NCBI GenBank assembly: GCA_035502775.1
Contig: DATJUB010000035.1
Span: forward strand, 41,673-105,672
Length of the DNA: 64,000 bases
DNA from: 67-14 sp035502775
Lineage (GTDB): Bacteria > Actinomycetota > Thermoleophilia > Solirubrobacterales > 70-9
Direction: 5' to 3'
Of this stretch, positions 50,711 through 59,225 are shown piece by piece. How positions within the stretch are numbered: the stretch's first letter is position 1; every line of letters starts with the position of its first letter. The translations under genes were made by a program, and so were the position numbers. Under the pieces are notes generated by a model, which was not told the origin of the DNA, made no database searches, and saw nothing but the letters and a program-made list of their open reading frames with translations.

Positions 50711-51043
50711 GACCGGTACCTATTTGCCTGCGCCGTCGGGCGGGTCGGGTCTCTTCAACACTCCGAATCCGACACAGGGATCCTTACGGCAGCTGCGCCG
50801 GACGCTTGCAAAGTCAACGGGGGGTTGATCTCCGATACGGAGTCCAAACATGCGATTCCGTCCTTTGCGTGTAAAACGAACAAAGAACGGTAGCAAACAT
50901 TTTCAGAGTGCTTGTGCGAATTTGGACCCAGTTACGCAGGGATTTTTGACCATGCGGACAGTGTCGTACTCAAAACCTGTAACTGTGGAAATAAGCGGGA
51001 AAACCACGAAATAGTCGTGGTTTTCCCGTTCAGTTCAGATGAC
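50711..51043. other. Spacer between metK and luxR
   Basis: This 333-bp gap holds the luxR upstream region. It contains a local AT-rich block (about 50865-50905), a CTCCG-ATA-CGGAG inverted repeat and, near the metK end, hairpin family B copy 2. I found no ORF or RNA gene in it. Confidence 0.4.
50996..51028 (-). terminator. Hairpin family B, copy 2, after metK
   Basis: A perfect 14-bp stem CGGGAAAACCACGA / TCGTGGTTTTCCCG with loop CTATT on the minus strand lies 15 bp past the metK stop. It is followed by CTTATTTCC rather than a pure T tract. It shares GACTATTTCGTGG with copy 1 at 42 kb. Confidence 0.65.
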
Positions 51044-52276
51044 TCAGATGCCGGCGGCGTCCTTCAGGGCGTCGGCGCGGTCGGTGCGCTCCCAGGTGAA
51101 GTTCTCGTTCGAACGGCCGAAGTGTCCGTAGGCCGCGGTGTCCTTGTAGATCGGACGGTGCAGGTCGAGATACTGGCGGAAGGCGCCGGGACGCAGGTCG
51201 AACTGGTCGGCGACGATCTGGGAGATCTCGTAGTCGGACTTCTTTCCGGTGCCGAAGGTCTCAGCCATGATCGAGACCGGATGGGCGACGCCGATCGCGT
51301 AGGCGACCTGGATCTCACAGCGGTCGGCGAGACCGGAGGCGACCACGTTCTTGGCGGCGTAGCGGGCGGCGTAGGCGGCCGAACGGTCCACCTTCGACGG
51401 ATCCTTGCCGGAGAAGGCACCGCCGCCGTGACGGGCCGCGCCGCCATAGGTGTCGACGATGATCTTGCGTCCGGTGAGACCGGCGTCACCGACCGGTCCG
51501 CCGATCACGAAGATGCCGGTCGGGTTGATCAGCAGGCTTTCGTAGAGGGCGCTCTCGTCGAGCAGATCGCCGTAGTCCTCGCTGAGGACCGGCAGGATCA
51601 CGTTCTCCCAGAGGTCGGGACGGATGGTCTTGTCGTTGTCGACGTCCGGCGCGTGCTGGGTCGAGATCAGGACCTGCTCGATGCCGACCGGCTTGCCGTC
51701 GGCGTAGCGAACCGTGACCTGGGTCTTTCCGTCGGGACGCAGGTAGTCGAGCGTGCCGTTCTTGCGGACCAGCGAGAGGCGCTCGGAGAGGCGGTGCGCG
51801 ATCTGGATCGGCATCGGCATCAGGGCGTCGGTCTCGTTGGTGGCGTAGCCGAACATCATTCCCTGGTCGCCGGCGCCGTCGAGATCGAACTCGTCGGAGG
51901 AGTCGCCGACCCTGGCCTCGATGCCGGTGTCGACACCCTGGGCGATGTCGGCGGACTGCTTGTCCATCGAGACCAGAACCGAGATGTGGTTGCCGTCGTA
52001 GCCGTACTCGCCCTTGTCGTAGCCGATGTCGCAGACCGTCTTGCGGACGATCTCGGTGATGTCGATCTGGGCGTCGGTGGTGAGCTCGCCGGAGATGACC
52101 GCCATGCCGGTGTTGACCAGGGTCTCGCAGGCGACACGGGACTTGGGATCCTGCGCCAGGCAGGCATCGAGAATGGCGTCGGAGACCTGATCGGCGATCT
52201 TGTCGGGGTGTCCTTCGGTGACGGACTCCGAGGTAAAGAGGTGCTCGCCCTCGGCAAGCTTCAGCGACTGGGTCAT
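51044..52276 (-). CDS. metK: S-adenosylmethionine synthetase
   Basis: MetK makes SAM from ATP and methionine, supplying the several methyltransferases in this window. The 410-residue protein has FTSESVTEGHPDKIADQVSDAILDA, GAGDQGMMFGYA, GGPVGDAGLTGRKIIVDTYGGAARHGGGAFSGKDPSKVDRSAAYAARY and the final catalytic region. An AAGGAG Shine-Dalgarno precedes the ATG. No SAM riboswitch fits in the 86-bp spacer before der. Confidence 0.97.
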   Translation of the reverse strand: MTQSLKLAEGEHLFTSESVTEGHPDKIADQVSDAILDACLAQDPKSRVACETLVNTGMAVISGELTTDAQIDITEIVRKTVCDIGYDKGEYGYDGNHISVLVSMDKQSADIAQGVDTGIEARVGDSSDEFDLDGAGDQGMMFGYATNETDALMPMPIQIAHRLSERLSLVRKNGTLDYLRPDGKTQVTVRYADGKPVGIEQVLISTQHAPDVDNDKTIRPDLWENVILPVLSEDYGDLLDESALYESLLINPTGIFVIGGPVGDAGLTGRKIIVDTYGGAARHGGGAFSGKDPSKVDRSAAYAARYAAKNVVASGLADRCEIQVAYAIGVAHPVSIMAETFGTGKKSDYEISQIVADQFDLRPGAFRQYLDLHRPIYKDTAAYGHFGRSNENFTWERTDRADALKDAAGI

Positions 52277-52362
52277 CTCGGCGGGATCTCCTTGTGGGTC
52301 AACGTGAAATTCAGGGCAAAAGTAAAGATTCGGGGAAAACCGGAAGGCGAAAGCCTATTCAC

Positions 52363-53679
52363 CTAGTCCTCGCCGCGCTTTTCACGCGGGATGTAATCGA
52401 GGATCAGGGGCACCCCATCGAGCCCGTAGGCCTCTCGCAGGCGATTCTCGAGGTGGAAGGCCCACTCCCGGGCGATCAGCCGTTTGTCGTTGATCTGGAT
52501 CTTGAACCGGGGCGGGCTGACCTCGGTCTGGGCGCCGTAGATCAGCTTCAGGCGGCGGCCGCGCCGCGACGGCGGCGGGGTCGTGGTGACCACATCGGCG
52601 AGGAATCGGTTGAAAGCGGGGGTCGGGATGCGCTGGGCGGCCCGATCGGCGAGCTCGACCGCGCGGGACAGCAGCCCGGCGACGTTGCGGCCGGTGAGGG
52701 CGGAAGAGGTCACCACGTCGGGCCGCAGCCTCATCTTGCGATTGACCCGGGCCCGGGTGTCGTCGATGTCGGTCTCGGTGATGTCCCACTTGTTCATCAC
52801 GATCATCGTGGCGCAGCCGGCGCGCATCGCCACCTCGCCCACCTTCAGGTCCTCGGAACGGACGCCCTCGGCCGCGTCGCAGACGATGATCGCCACGTCG
52901 GCCCGCTCGATCGCCCGTTCGGAACGAAGCTGCGCGTAGTGATCGACCGTGCCGGCCACCTTCGACTTGCGCCGCAGGCCGGCGGTGTCGACCAGGGTGA
53001 TCGCGCGTCCGTCCACCTCGACCTCGGTGTCGATCGCGTCGCGGGTCGTGCCGGCGACATCGGAGACGATCACCCGGTCATCGCCGAGGATCCGGTTGAC
53101 AATCGAGGACTTGCCGACGTTCGGCCGTCCGATCACCGCGATCCGCACGCTCTCGTCCTCGTCCATGCGCGGGGGACGATCACCGATCGACTCGACCACC
53201 TTGTCGAGCAGGTCGCCGGTGCCGATGCCGTGGGTGGCGGAGACCGCGGTCGGCTCCCCCAGCCCGAGCGCGTGGAACTCGCTGGCGAGATACTCGTCGT
53301 CGGGCCGGTCCGACTTGTTCACCGCGACCAGCACCGGGATCGGCGAGGAGCGCAGCTGGCGCGCCATGTCGGTGTCACCGGAGCGCATGCCGAGCTTGCC
53401 GTCCACGACGAGCACGATCGCGTCGGCCTCGGCCATGCCGAGCCGCGCCTGGCGCTGGATGTCCGCGGCCATCTCCGACTCGTCCTCCAGGTCGATGCCG
53501 CCGGTGTCGAGCAGGTCGAACTCGAGTCCGTTCCACTCGCAGCGGACCCGCTTGCGGTCCCGGGTGACACCCGCCTCGGAGTGGACCACGGCCTCGCGGC
53601 CGCCGGCCAGGCGGTTGACCAGGGTGCTCTTGCCGACGTTCGGGAACCCGACGACGGCGACTGTGGGGACGCGGGCCAT
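52363..53679 (-). CDS. der: GTPase Der (EngA)
   Basis: Der is a double-GTPase needed for 50S ribosome assembly. The 438-residue protein has two G domains: GFPNVGKSTLVNRL with DTGGI and NKSDRPD, then GRPNVGKSSIVNRIL with DTAGLRRKSKV and NKWDITE. A C-terminal KH-like domain (about residues 355-438) follows. Its start overlaps the cmk stop by one base (TGATG), the common cmk-der coupling. Confidence 0.97.
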   Translation of the reverse strand: MARVPTVAVVGFPNVGKSTLVNRLAGGREAVVHSEAGVTRDRKRVRCEWNGLEFDLLDTGGIDLEDESEMAADIQRQARLGMAEADAIVLVVDGKLGMRSGDTDMARQLRSSPIPVLVAVNKSDRPDDEYLASEFHALGLGEPTAVSATHGIGTGDLLDKVVESIGDRPPRMDEDESVRIAVIGRPNVGKSSIVNRILGDDRVIVSDVAGTTRDAIDTEVEVDGRAITLVDTAGLRRKSKVAGTVDHYAQLRSERAIERADVAIIVCDAAEGVRSEDLKVGEVAMRAGCATMIVMNKWDITETDIDDTRARVNRKMRLRPDVVTSSALTGRNVAGLLSRAVELADRAAQRIPTPAFNRFLADVVTTTPPPSRRGRRLKLIYGAQTEVSPPRFKIQINDKRLIAREWAFHLENRLREAYGLDGVPLILDYIPREKRGED

Positions 53680-54317
53680 CAGACGAGGTCCCGCTCGCGT
53701 GCGAGCGCGGCGATCCTGGCGACGACCTCGCCTTCGCCGAGTTCGCTCGTATCGACCTCGACCGCGTCCTCGGCCGCCTTCAGGGCGCCGTGTTCGCGAT
53801 CGATGTCACGCTGGTCGCGTTCGGCCTGTGCGGCCAGGATCTCGGCGGGGTCTCCCCCGGTCTGCGCGGCACGGCGCTCGGCCCGGACCTCGGGCGAGGC
53901 GGTCAGGAAGATCTTCAGGGGCGCGTCGGGACTCACCACCGTGCCGATGTCACGGCCCTCGGCCACGTAGCGGCCCTCGGCGATCAGGCGCCGCTGCTCG
54001 GCGACCATCGCTTCGCGAACGCCGGGATGCACCGCGACCTTGGAGGCCGCTTCGGTCACTTCGGGGGTCCTGATCTCCTCGGTGACGTCCACCCCGTCGA
54101 TCAGCACCTCGTCGCCGTCGAAGGAGATCTCGATCGATTCGGCGGTCGAGGTCGCCTCACCGGACTGTTCGGGATCGGCGCCCCACTCGAGGCAGGTCAT
54201 CGCGACGCAGCGATACATCGCCCCAGAATCGAGGTAGGTGAAACCGATCTCCTTGGCGAGCGCTCGCGCCAAGGTCGATTTTCCGGCTCCGGCCGGCCCG
54301 TCTATCGCTATGACCAT
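53679..54317 (-). CDS. cmk: Cytidylate kinase
   Basis: Cmk phosphorylates CMP and dCMP. The 212-residue protein begins MVIAIDGPAGAGKSTLARALA (P-loop) and continues with YLDSGAMYRCVA and the CMP-binding RYVAEGRDIGTVV and LTASPEVRAERR. It lies between aroA and der on the same strand, although the acyltransferase gene on the other strand interrupts the run. A TAGGAT box about 30 nt upstream of the ATG is a possible -10. Confidence 0.96.
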   Translation of the reverse strand: MVIAIDGPAGAGKSTLARALAKEIGFTYLDSGAMYRCVAMTCLEWGADPEQSGEATSTAESIEISFDGDEVLIDGVDVTEEIRTPEVTEAASKVAVHPGVREAMVAEQRRLIAEGRYVAEGRDIGTVVSPDAPLKIFLTASPEVRAERRAAQTGGDPAEILAAQAERDQRDIDREHGALKAAEDAVEVDTSELGEGEVVARIAALARERDLV

Positions 54318-54425
54318 CTGTTCAACCCGTTCATCGAACCCCGCATCCTACGGGTAATCGCGCCCAACCGAGGCGGCGTGCGGAAAGCCGCCGGATAGGT
54401 GGATGCCCGATCATCCCGCGCCGAA

Positions 54426-54431
54426 TACGAT
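54426..54431 (+). promoter_or_regulatory. Candidate -10 box, leaderless acyltransferase gene
   Basis: TACGAT is followed by CCACCG and the ATG at 54438. This supports that start over the ATG at 54399. Confidence 0.45.
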
Positions 54432-54437
54432 CCACCG

Positions 54438-55499
54438 ATGCGCGTCAAGACACCGGGCCCCGGTCCACTTTTCCCTGACCAAGGCCCCTTCCTGCCGCGG
54501 ATGATCCGCCGGATCGTCGGAATCACGGTCGAGGTGCTGGCCTTCGTTCTGATGACCGTGCTCTTCCCGGTCCTGCTGCTGGCCGCCGCGATCGTCGATC
54601 TGACGCTATGGCTGACCCGGCGCAAGCCCTGGGTGAGCGTGCGGCTGCTGCCCGCGCTTTGGTGCTTTCTGTTCGGGGAGATCGAGGCCCTGGTCAAGCT
54701 GCCGGTGATCTACGTTCTGACCGGTGGGCCCTTCGGCCGCGGATCGATCCGGCGGCGCCGATGGATCTACGTCCTGCGCATCCGCTGGGCCCGCAATCAT
54801 CTCGGCGCGGTCCGGGCACTGTTCGGCCTGAAGATCGAGGTCGAGGACCTGGAGCTCACCGCCCAGGGACCGTTCATCCTGATGATCCGCCACGCCAGCA
54901 TCATCGACAACCTCCTTCCGGACGTACTTATCGGCCACACCTACGGGATCGGCGTGCGTTTCGTGATCAAGCGGGAGATCCAGACCCTGCCCGCGATCGA
55001 CATCGGCGGCCGCTGGATCCCGACCGTGTTCATCCGCCGCGGCAGCCTCGATCCGGACACCGAGATCGCCGCCGTCCGCGCACTGACCCACGAGATGAGC
55101 CCCGGCGAGATCCTCGGGATCTACCCCGAGGGAACCCGGCCCACCCCGGCCAAGATCAAACGGGCCCAGGAGGTCATCGCCGAACGCCAGCCCGAGGTCG
55201 CCCCCTTCGCCGCGAAGCTGAACCACCTGCTGCCGCCCCGCCTCGGCGGCCCGCTGGCGCTGATCGACGAGGCCGCGGCCGGCACCGACATCGTCTTCTG
55301 CGCCCACACCGGTTTCGACGGGCTGCGCACAGTCGGGGACATCTGGGCCGGAGAGCTGGTCGACAAGACCATCAAGGTCCGCTTCTGGCGCTACGAGGGC
55401 GGCGAGATCCCCGAAGGTGAAGCCGCCCGCATCGAGTGGCTCTACGGGTGCTGGCAGGTTCTCGACGACTGGGTCGGCGAGAACCTCGAAGCCGGCTGA
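54438..55499 (+). CDS. PlsC-like lysophospholipid acyltransferase family protein
   Basis: The 353-residue protein has a long N-terminal hydrophobic region (IVGITVEVLAFVLMTVLFPVLLLAAAIVDLTLWL, then a second segment). An acyltransferase domain follows with the HX4D motif in IRHASIID, then VFIRRGS and IYPEGTRPTPAK. These match motifs I-IV of 1-acyl-glycerol-phosphate acyltransferases. The extra N-terminal membrane part and C-terminal 100 residues are unusual for PlsC, so the acceptor lipid is uncertain. It lies between aroA and cmk, divergent from cmk. Confidence 0.8.
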   Translation: MRVKTPGPGPLFPDQGPFLPRMIRRIVGITVEVLAFVLMTVLFPVLLLAAAIVDLTLWLTRRKPWVSVRLLPALWCFLFGEIEALVKLPVIYVLTGGPFGRGSIRRRRWIYVLRIRWARNHLGAVRALFGLKIEVEDLELTAQGPFILMIRHASIIDNLLPDVLIGHTYGIGVRFVIKREIQTLPAIDIGGRWIPTVFIRRGSLDPDTEIAAVRALTHEMSPGEILGIYPEGTRPTPAKIKRAQEVIAERQPEVAPFAAKLNHLLPPRLGGPLALIDEAAAGTDIVFCAHTGFDGLRTVGDIWAGELVDKTIKVRFWRYEGGEIPEGEAARIEWLYGCWQVLDDWVGENLEAG

Positions 55500-55517
55500 A
55501 TCACCAGGTCGGCCGCC

Positions 55518-56837
55518 TCAGGTGAGGCGTTTCAGGTCCAGCTCGAAGGTCGGGTAGCTGACCGAGGCCGCCTCCATGTCGATCACGCCGACGCCCTCGC
55601 GGCTGGCGATCCCGGCTATCGCTCCCAGCATCGCGATGCGGTGATCGCCGTTCGAGTGGACGGTGCCGCCCTTGATGCCGCCCGTTCCGCGGATGATCAT
55701 GCCGTCTTCGGTGGCTTCGATGTCGGCGCCCAATCCGCGCAGCGAATCGACGACCACGGCGATCCGGTCGGATTCCTTGCGCTTCAGCTCCTCGGCATCC
55801 GCGATCACGGTTTCGCCCTCGGCGAAACAGGCGGCGAGGGCGACCAGGGGCAGCTCGTCGATCGCGAGCGGAATCTCCTCGCCATCGACCCTGGTGCCCT
55901 TCAGATCGGCTGACTTCACGGTGATGCGAGCGATCGGCTCTCCCCCGCCACCGGTCGATTCGATCTCGATGTCGGCACCCATGCGCTCAAGGATCGTGAG
56001 GATTCCGGTGCGGGTCGGGTTGACCCCGATCCGGTCCAGCTCCACCCTCGAACCCGGCACGATCGAAGCGGCGACGAGAAAGAAGGCGGCCGATGAGATG
56101 TCGGCCGGGATCTCGACCTCGTCGAGCTTCAACTGGCTGCCCGGCCAGACCGTGACCGAACCGTCACCTCTTTCGATCTTGGCGCCGGCGGCCTCCAGCA
56201 TCACCTCGGTGTGGTCACGGGTGGCGAGCGGTTCGATCACCGTGGTCGGACCTTCGGCCCTCAGCCCGGCGAGCAGCAGGCAGGACTTGACCTGGGCGCT
56301 GGCCACCGGAAGTTCGTACTCGATGCCCTTCAGCTGTCGTCCGTCGATCCGGATCGGCGGGAACCGGCCGTCGGTCACCTCGATCTCGGCGCCCATCAGG
56401 CGCAGCGGATCGGCGATCCGGTCGACCGGGCGCCTGCGGATAGAGGCGTCGCCGTTCATCCGCCAGAGGCCACCCTCGTAGCCGGCGATCCAGCCCGGCA
56501 GAAGGCGCATCAGGGTACCGGCGTTGCCGACGTCGATCCGGCCCAGGCTGCGCGGACCGCCCGGCCCGACCCCCTCGATCGTGAACTCGTCCGGCATGCC
56601 GTTGAGCGGCTCCGGATTGACCATCGCCCCCAGGTTCGCGACCGCGCTCAGGGTCGATCGGGTGTCGTCGGAGTCGAGGAAGTTGCTGACCCTGGTCGGT
56701 CCCTCGGCCATCGCGCCGATGATCGCGGCACGATGGGAGATCGACTTGTCGGCCGGTGGCCTGATCGAACCGGTCAGCGGACCGGACGGCAGGAACCGCT
56801 GGGCCGACGAGGGCCCGGTCTTCGGTTCGTGACTCAT
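55518..56837 (-). CDS. aroA: 3-phosphoshikimate 1-carboxyvinyltransferase (EPSP synthase)
   Basis: AroA joins PEP to shikimate-3-phosphate. The 439-residue protein has GSIRPPADKSISHRAAIIGAMAEGPTRV, DVGNAGTLMRLLPGW (the NAGT site), CLLLAGLRAEG and RKESDRIAVVVDSLRGLGADI. Its start overlaps the tyrA stop by 4 bp. With aroF, tyrA, hisC and aroH it forms an aromatic amino acid operon, probably controlled by the leader upstream of aroF. Confidence 0.97.
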   Translation of the reverse strand: MSHEPKTGPSSAQRFLPSGPLTGSIRPPADKSISHRAAIIGAMAEGPTRVSNFLDSDDTRSTLSAVANLGAMVNPEPLNGMPDEFTIEGVGPGGPRSLGRIDVGNAGTLMRLLPGWIAGYEGGLWRMNGDASIRRRPVDRIADPLRLMGAEIEVTDGRFPPIRIDGRQLKGIEYELPVASAQVKSCLLLAGLRAEGPTTVIEPLATRDHTEVMLEAAGAKIERGDGSVTVWPGSQLKLDEVEIPADISSAAFFLVAASIVPGSRVELDRIGVNPTRTGILTILERMGADIEIESTGGGGEPIARITVKSADLKGTRVDGEEIPLAIDELPLVALAACFAEGETVIADAEELKRKESDRIAVVVDSLRGLGADIEATEDGMIIRGTGGIKGGTVHSNGDHRIAMLGAIAGIASREGVGVIDMEAASVSYPTFELDLKRLT

Positions 56838-57910
56838 GCCTCACCCACCGGAGAGACGGAATGTCCGAGGCCGGCGATGCAGGCTTCGGCCTTCTCGGCC
56901 TCACCCTCTCCCGCGACCCAGAGCGAGATCGCGCCGGAGCTCATGTCGGGAGCCGGATCGAGCGACATGTCGGTGATGTTGACCCCCGCCCGGCCCAGTG
57001 CCAGCGCCAGCTCGGCCAGGATGCCCGGACGGTTCGGCACGAGCACGCGCAGCTGATGGGTGGCTTCACCCTCGGTCTCGGCTGCCGAGAGGCAGGCCCG
57101 CTCGCTCGCGGCCGCGGCCTGCCAGGCGGCGATGCGTTGCGGATCGGCCGACTCGATCACCTCCGCCGCGCGTTCGAGGCCGGTGATCGATTCGCGGATC
57201 GCCGCGGCAACCGCGACATGGTTGGTGGCGAAGATCTCTCCCCAGATATCGGGGTTCGAACCAGCGACCCTGGTCGCGTCGCGCAGGCTCGGTGCGAGGC
57301 CGCCGAGGCGTTCGGTTCCGGGCCGTCCCTGCACCGCGAGCTGGTTGGCGAACACATGCGGCAGGTGACTCACGGCCGCCATCGCCTGATCGTGCTCGGC
57401 CGCCTCGATCGCCATCGGCCTCGCACCCATGCCCTTGACCAGGCGCTGGAGGCGGTCGTAGAGCACTCCCGAAGCGTTACCGGTCGGGGTCAGGTACCAG
57501 CGGGCACCCTCGTACAGATCGGCCCGGGCGTTGGCCACCCCGGCGGTCTCCGCCCCGGCGAGCGGATGCCCGCCGATGAAACGCTCATCCCCACCCATTG
57601 CTTCGACCAGTTCCTGTTTGGTCGAACCGACGTCGGTCACCACGCAGTCCGGGCCGGCCGCGCCGAGCGCCCGCTTCGCCATCTCGGCCAGCGAGCCGAC
57701 CGAGGCACAGCAGATGACGATGTCGGCGTGCGCCGCCGCCTCCTCGATCGAATCGGCGATCCGGTCGACGGCACCGAGCCGAAGGCACTCCTCGGCCCGG
57801 TCCGGGTTGCGGACATAGCCCGTCACCTCGGCGAGACCGCGCTCACGCGCGGCCAGCCCGATCGATCCGCCGATCAGGCCGACACCGAGGATGGCGAGCC
57901 GCTGGGTCAA
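56834..57910 (-). CDS. tyrA: Prephenate dehydrogenase with C-terminal ACT domain
   Basis: TyrA oxidises prephenate toward tyrosine. The NAD-binding start is LAILGVGLIGGSIGLAARERG, followed by CCASVGSLAEM, DVGSTKQELVEAM and the substrate His in FIGGHPLAGAETAG. A C-terminal ACT domain (about residues 285-355: LRVLVPNRPGILAELALALGRAGVNITDMSLDPAP) suggests feedback by tyrosine. The gene overlaps both aroF and aroA by 4 bp. Confidence 0.95.
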   Translation of the reverse strand: MTQRLAILGVGLIGGSIGLAARERGLAEVTGYVRNPDRAEECLRLGAVDRIADSIEEAAAHADIVICCASVGSLAEMAKRALGAAGPDCVVTDVGSTKQELVEAMGGDERFIGGHPLAGAETAGVANARADLYEGARWYLTPTGNASGVLYDRLQRLVKGMGARPMAIEAAEHDQAMAAVSHLPHVFANQLAVQGRPGTERLGGLAPSLRDATRVAGSNPDIWGEIFATNHVAVAAAIRESITGLERAAEVIESADPQRIAAWQAAAASERACLSAAETEGEATHQLRVLVPNRPGILAELALALGRAGVNITDMSLDPAPDMSSGAISLWVAGEGEAEKAEACIAGLGHSVSPVGEA

Positions 57911-58932
57911 GCCCTGGAGACCGTCTTGCCGACGACCGCGGTCACGGCCTCGAGCTTCGCGGTCAGCTCGGCGAACTCCGAGGTCGGAACCTGCTGCGCG
58001 GCGTCGCAGATCGCCTTCTCGGGCTCGTTGTGGACCTCGACGATGATTCCGTCGGCTCCGGCCGCCGCGGCGGCGAGCGACATCGACTCGACCCAGTCAC
58101 GGCGTCCCGGGGCATGGCTCGGATCGACGATCACCGGGAGGTGCGTCTGCTCCTTCAGGGCCGGCACCGCCAACAGGTCGAGCGTGAAGCGGTACGCGGT
58201 CTCGTACGTGCGGATTCCCCGCTCGCATAGCATCACGTTCTCGTTGCCCTCCTTGAGGATGTACTCGGAGGCCATCAGCAGCTCCTCGATCGTCGCCGAG
58301 AGGCCGCGCTTCAGCAGCACGGCCTTGCCGGACTTGCCGATCTCCGAGAGCAGCGCGTAGTTCTGCATGTTGCGCGCCCCGACCTGGATCACGTCGGCCA
58401 CCTCGACCACGTCCTCGAGATCACGCAGGTCGAGCAGCTCGGTCACGATCGGCAGCCCGGTCCGCTCCTTCGATTCGGAGAGCAGGCGCAGGCCCTCGCG
58501 ACCCAGGCCCTGGAAGCTGTACGGGGAGGTGCGCGGCTTGTACGCGCCACCTCGCAGCATGGTCGCTCCGGCGGCCGCGACGGCATCGGCCGAGTTCAGC
58601 ATCTGATCGCGATTCTCGACCGTGCACGGACCGGCCATCAGGGCGAAGTTGGTGCCGCCGACTTTTCGTCCGCCGATCTCCAGAACCGAGTCGGCACCCT
58701 GTTTGGTTTCGCGTGAGGCGAGCTTGTAGGGCTTGGAGATCGGGGTCAGGTGGTCGACTCCGGGAGTGCCCTCCAGCCCCAGATCGGCGACCTTGCCGCG
58801 ATCGCCGATCGCGCCGATCACGGTCAGGATCTCTCCCTTGGATACATGGGCCGAACAGCCGATCTCCTCGACTCGTTCCACGACATTGGCGATCTGCTCC
58901 TCAGTCGCCCCTTCTTTCATCACGATCATCAT
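57907..58932 (-). CDS. aroF: 3-deoxy-7-phosphoheptulonate (DAHP) synthase
   Basis: DAHP synthase commits PEP and erythrose-4-phosphate to the shikimate pathway. The 341-residue protein is the AroF/Thermotoga type. An N-terminal ferredoxin-like regulatory domain (MMIVMKEGATEEQIANVVERVEEIG, residues 1-70) precedes the barrel with FALMAGPCTVENRDQM, RGGAYKPRTSPYSFQGLG, QVGARNMQNYALL and VIVDPSHAPGRRDWV. Feedback control through the N-terminal domain is therefore likely. AAAGGT lies about 10 nt before the ATG. A 290-bp leader with an aromatic-codon peptide precedes it. Confidence 0.96.
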   Translation of the reverse strand: MMIVMKEGATEEQIANVVERVEEIGCSAHVSKGEILTVIGAIGDRGKVADLGLEGTPGVDHLTPISKPYKLASRETKQGADSVLEIGGRKVGGTNFALMAGPCTVENRDQMLNSADAVAAAGATMLRGGAYKPRTSPYSFQGLGREGLRLLSESKERTGLPIVTELLDLRDLEDVVEVADVIQVGARNMQNYALLSEIGKSGKAVLLKRGLSATIEELLMASEYILKEGNENVMLCERGIRTYETAYRFTLDLLAVPALKEQTHLPVIVDPSHAPGRRDWVESMSLAAAAAGADGIIVEVHNEPEKAICDAAQQVPTSEFAELTAKLEAVTAVVGKTVSRA

Positions 58933-59225
58933 CTGCTTTTCGTACCTTTCTTGACTTCCTCAAAACTCTACTTTCACCCCGCGCTCAGCACGGCGCGGCG
59001 GGTCCTGCAAGGACCCTTGAAGGGAATCGGCGCCCGGCGGCTTTCAAATTATGAGAACGCGGTCCTGAGACCGGGTTTCCGGACGCCTAAGTAAATCGCC
59101 AATAGGAATAGAAGCCAGCACGAAACGCGGCGCCGGGGGCGCCGATGACGGGCCGCGCGGAGCGGCTGCTGCTGTCACCGTGTGACTTCACTCTCCCGTT
59201 TTGTATCAGGTGAGCGAAGCCGGCG
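58933..59225 (-). promoter_or_regulatory. Putative attenuation leader of aroF
   Basis: In transcript order, a short ORF ends in Phe-Tyr-Ser-Tyr-Trp-Arg-Phe-Thr-stop (59087). Hairpin 1:2 is CGGTC-TCAG-GACCG (59060-59073). Hairpin 3:4 is GGGTCCT-TGC-AGGACCC (59000-59016), followed by CCGCGCC-type stem GCGCGG (58979-58998). Segment 2 AGGACC (59061-59066) can instead pair with segment 3 GGTCCT (59010-59015), so 1:2/3:4 and 2:3 exclude each other. The T tract after 3:4 is weak and the spacing from the stop codon to segment 1 (13 nt) is longer than in the classic trp leader. Confidence 0.6.
59087..59191 (-). CDS. Aromatic leader peptide of the aroF operon
   Basis: From a GTG at 59191 the frame encodes 34 residues ending FRAGFYSYWRFT. 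All three aromatic amino acids occur in the last nine codons: Phe, Tyr, Tyr, Trp and Phe. DAHP synthase, which serves all three pathways, is the next gene. GGGAG lies close before the GTG, and a GATACA box about 10 nt upstream may be the -10, so the peptide could be nearly leaderless. Other in-frame starts upstream lie inside hisC. The regulatory role is inferred from codon content and downstream hairpins. Confidence 0.6.
   Translation of the reverse strand: MKSHGDSSSRSARPVIGAPGAAFRAGFYSYWRFT

Noticed and set aside
58933..59060. T-box riboswitch before aroF
   Set aside because: The GGGTCC/GGACCC hairpin looked T-box-like, but the conserved AGGGTGGNACCGCG element is absent; a leader peptide explains the region better.
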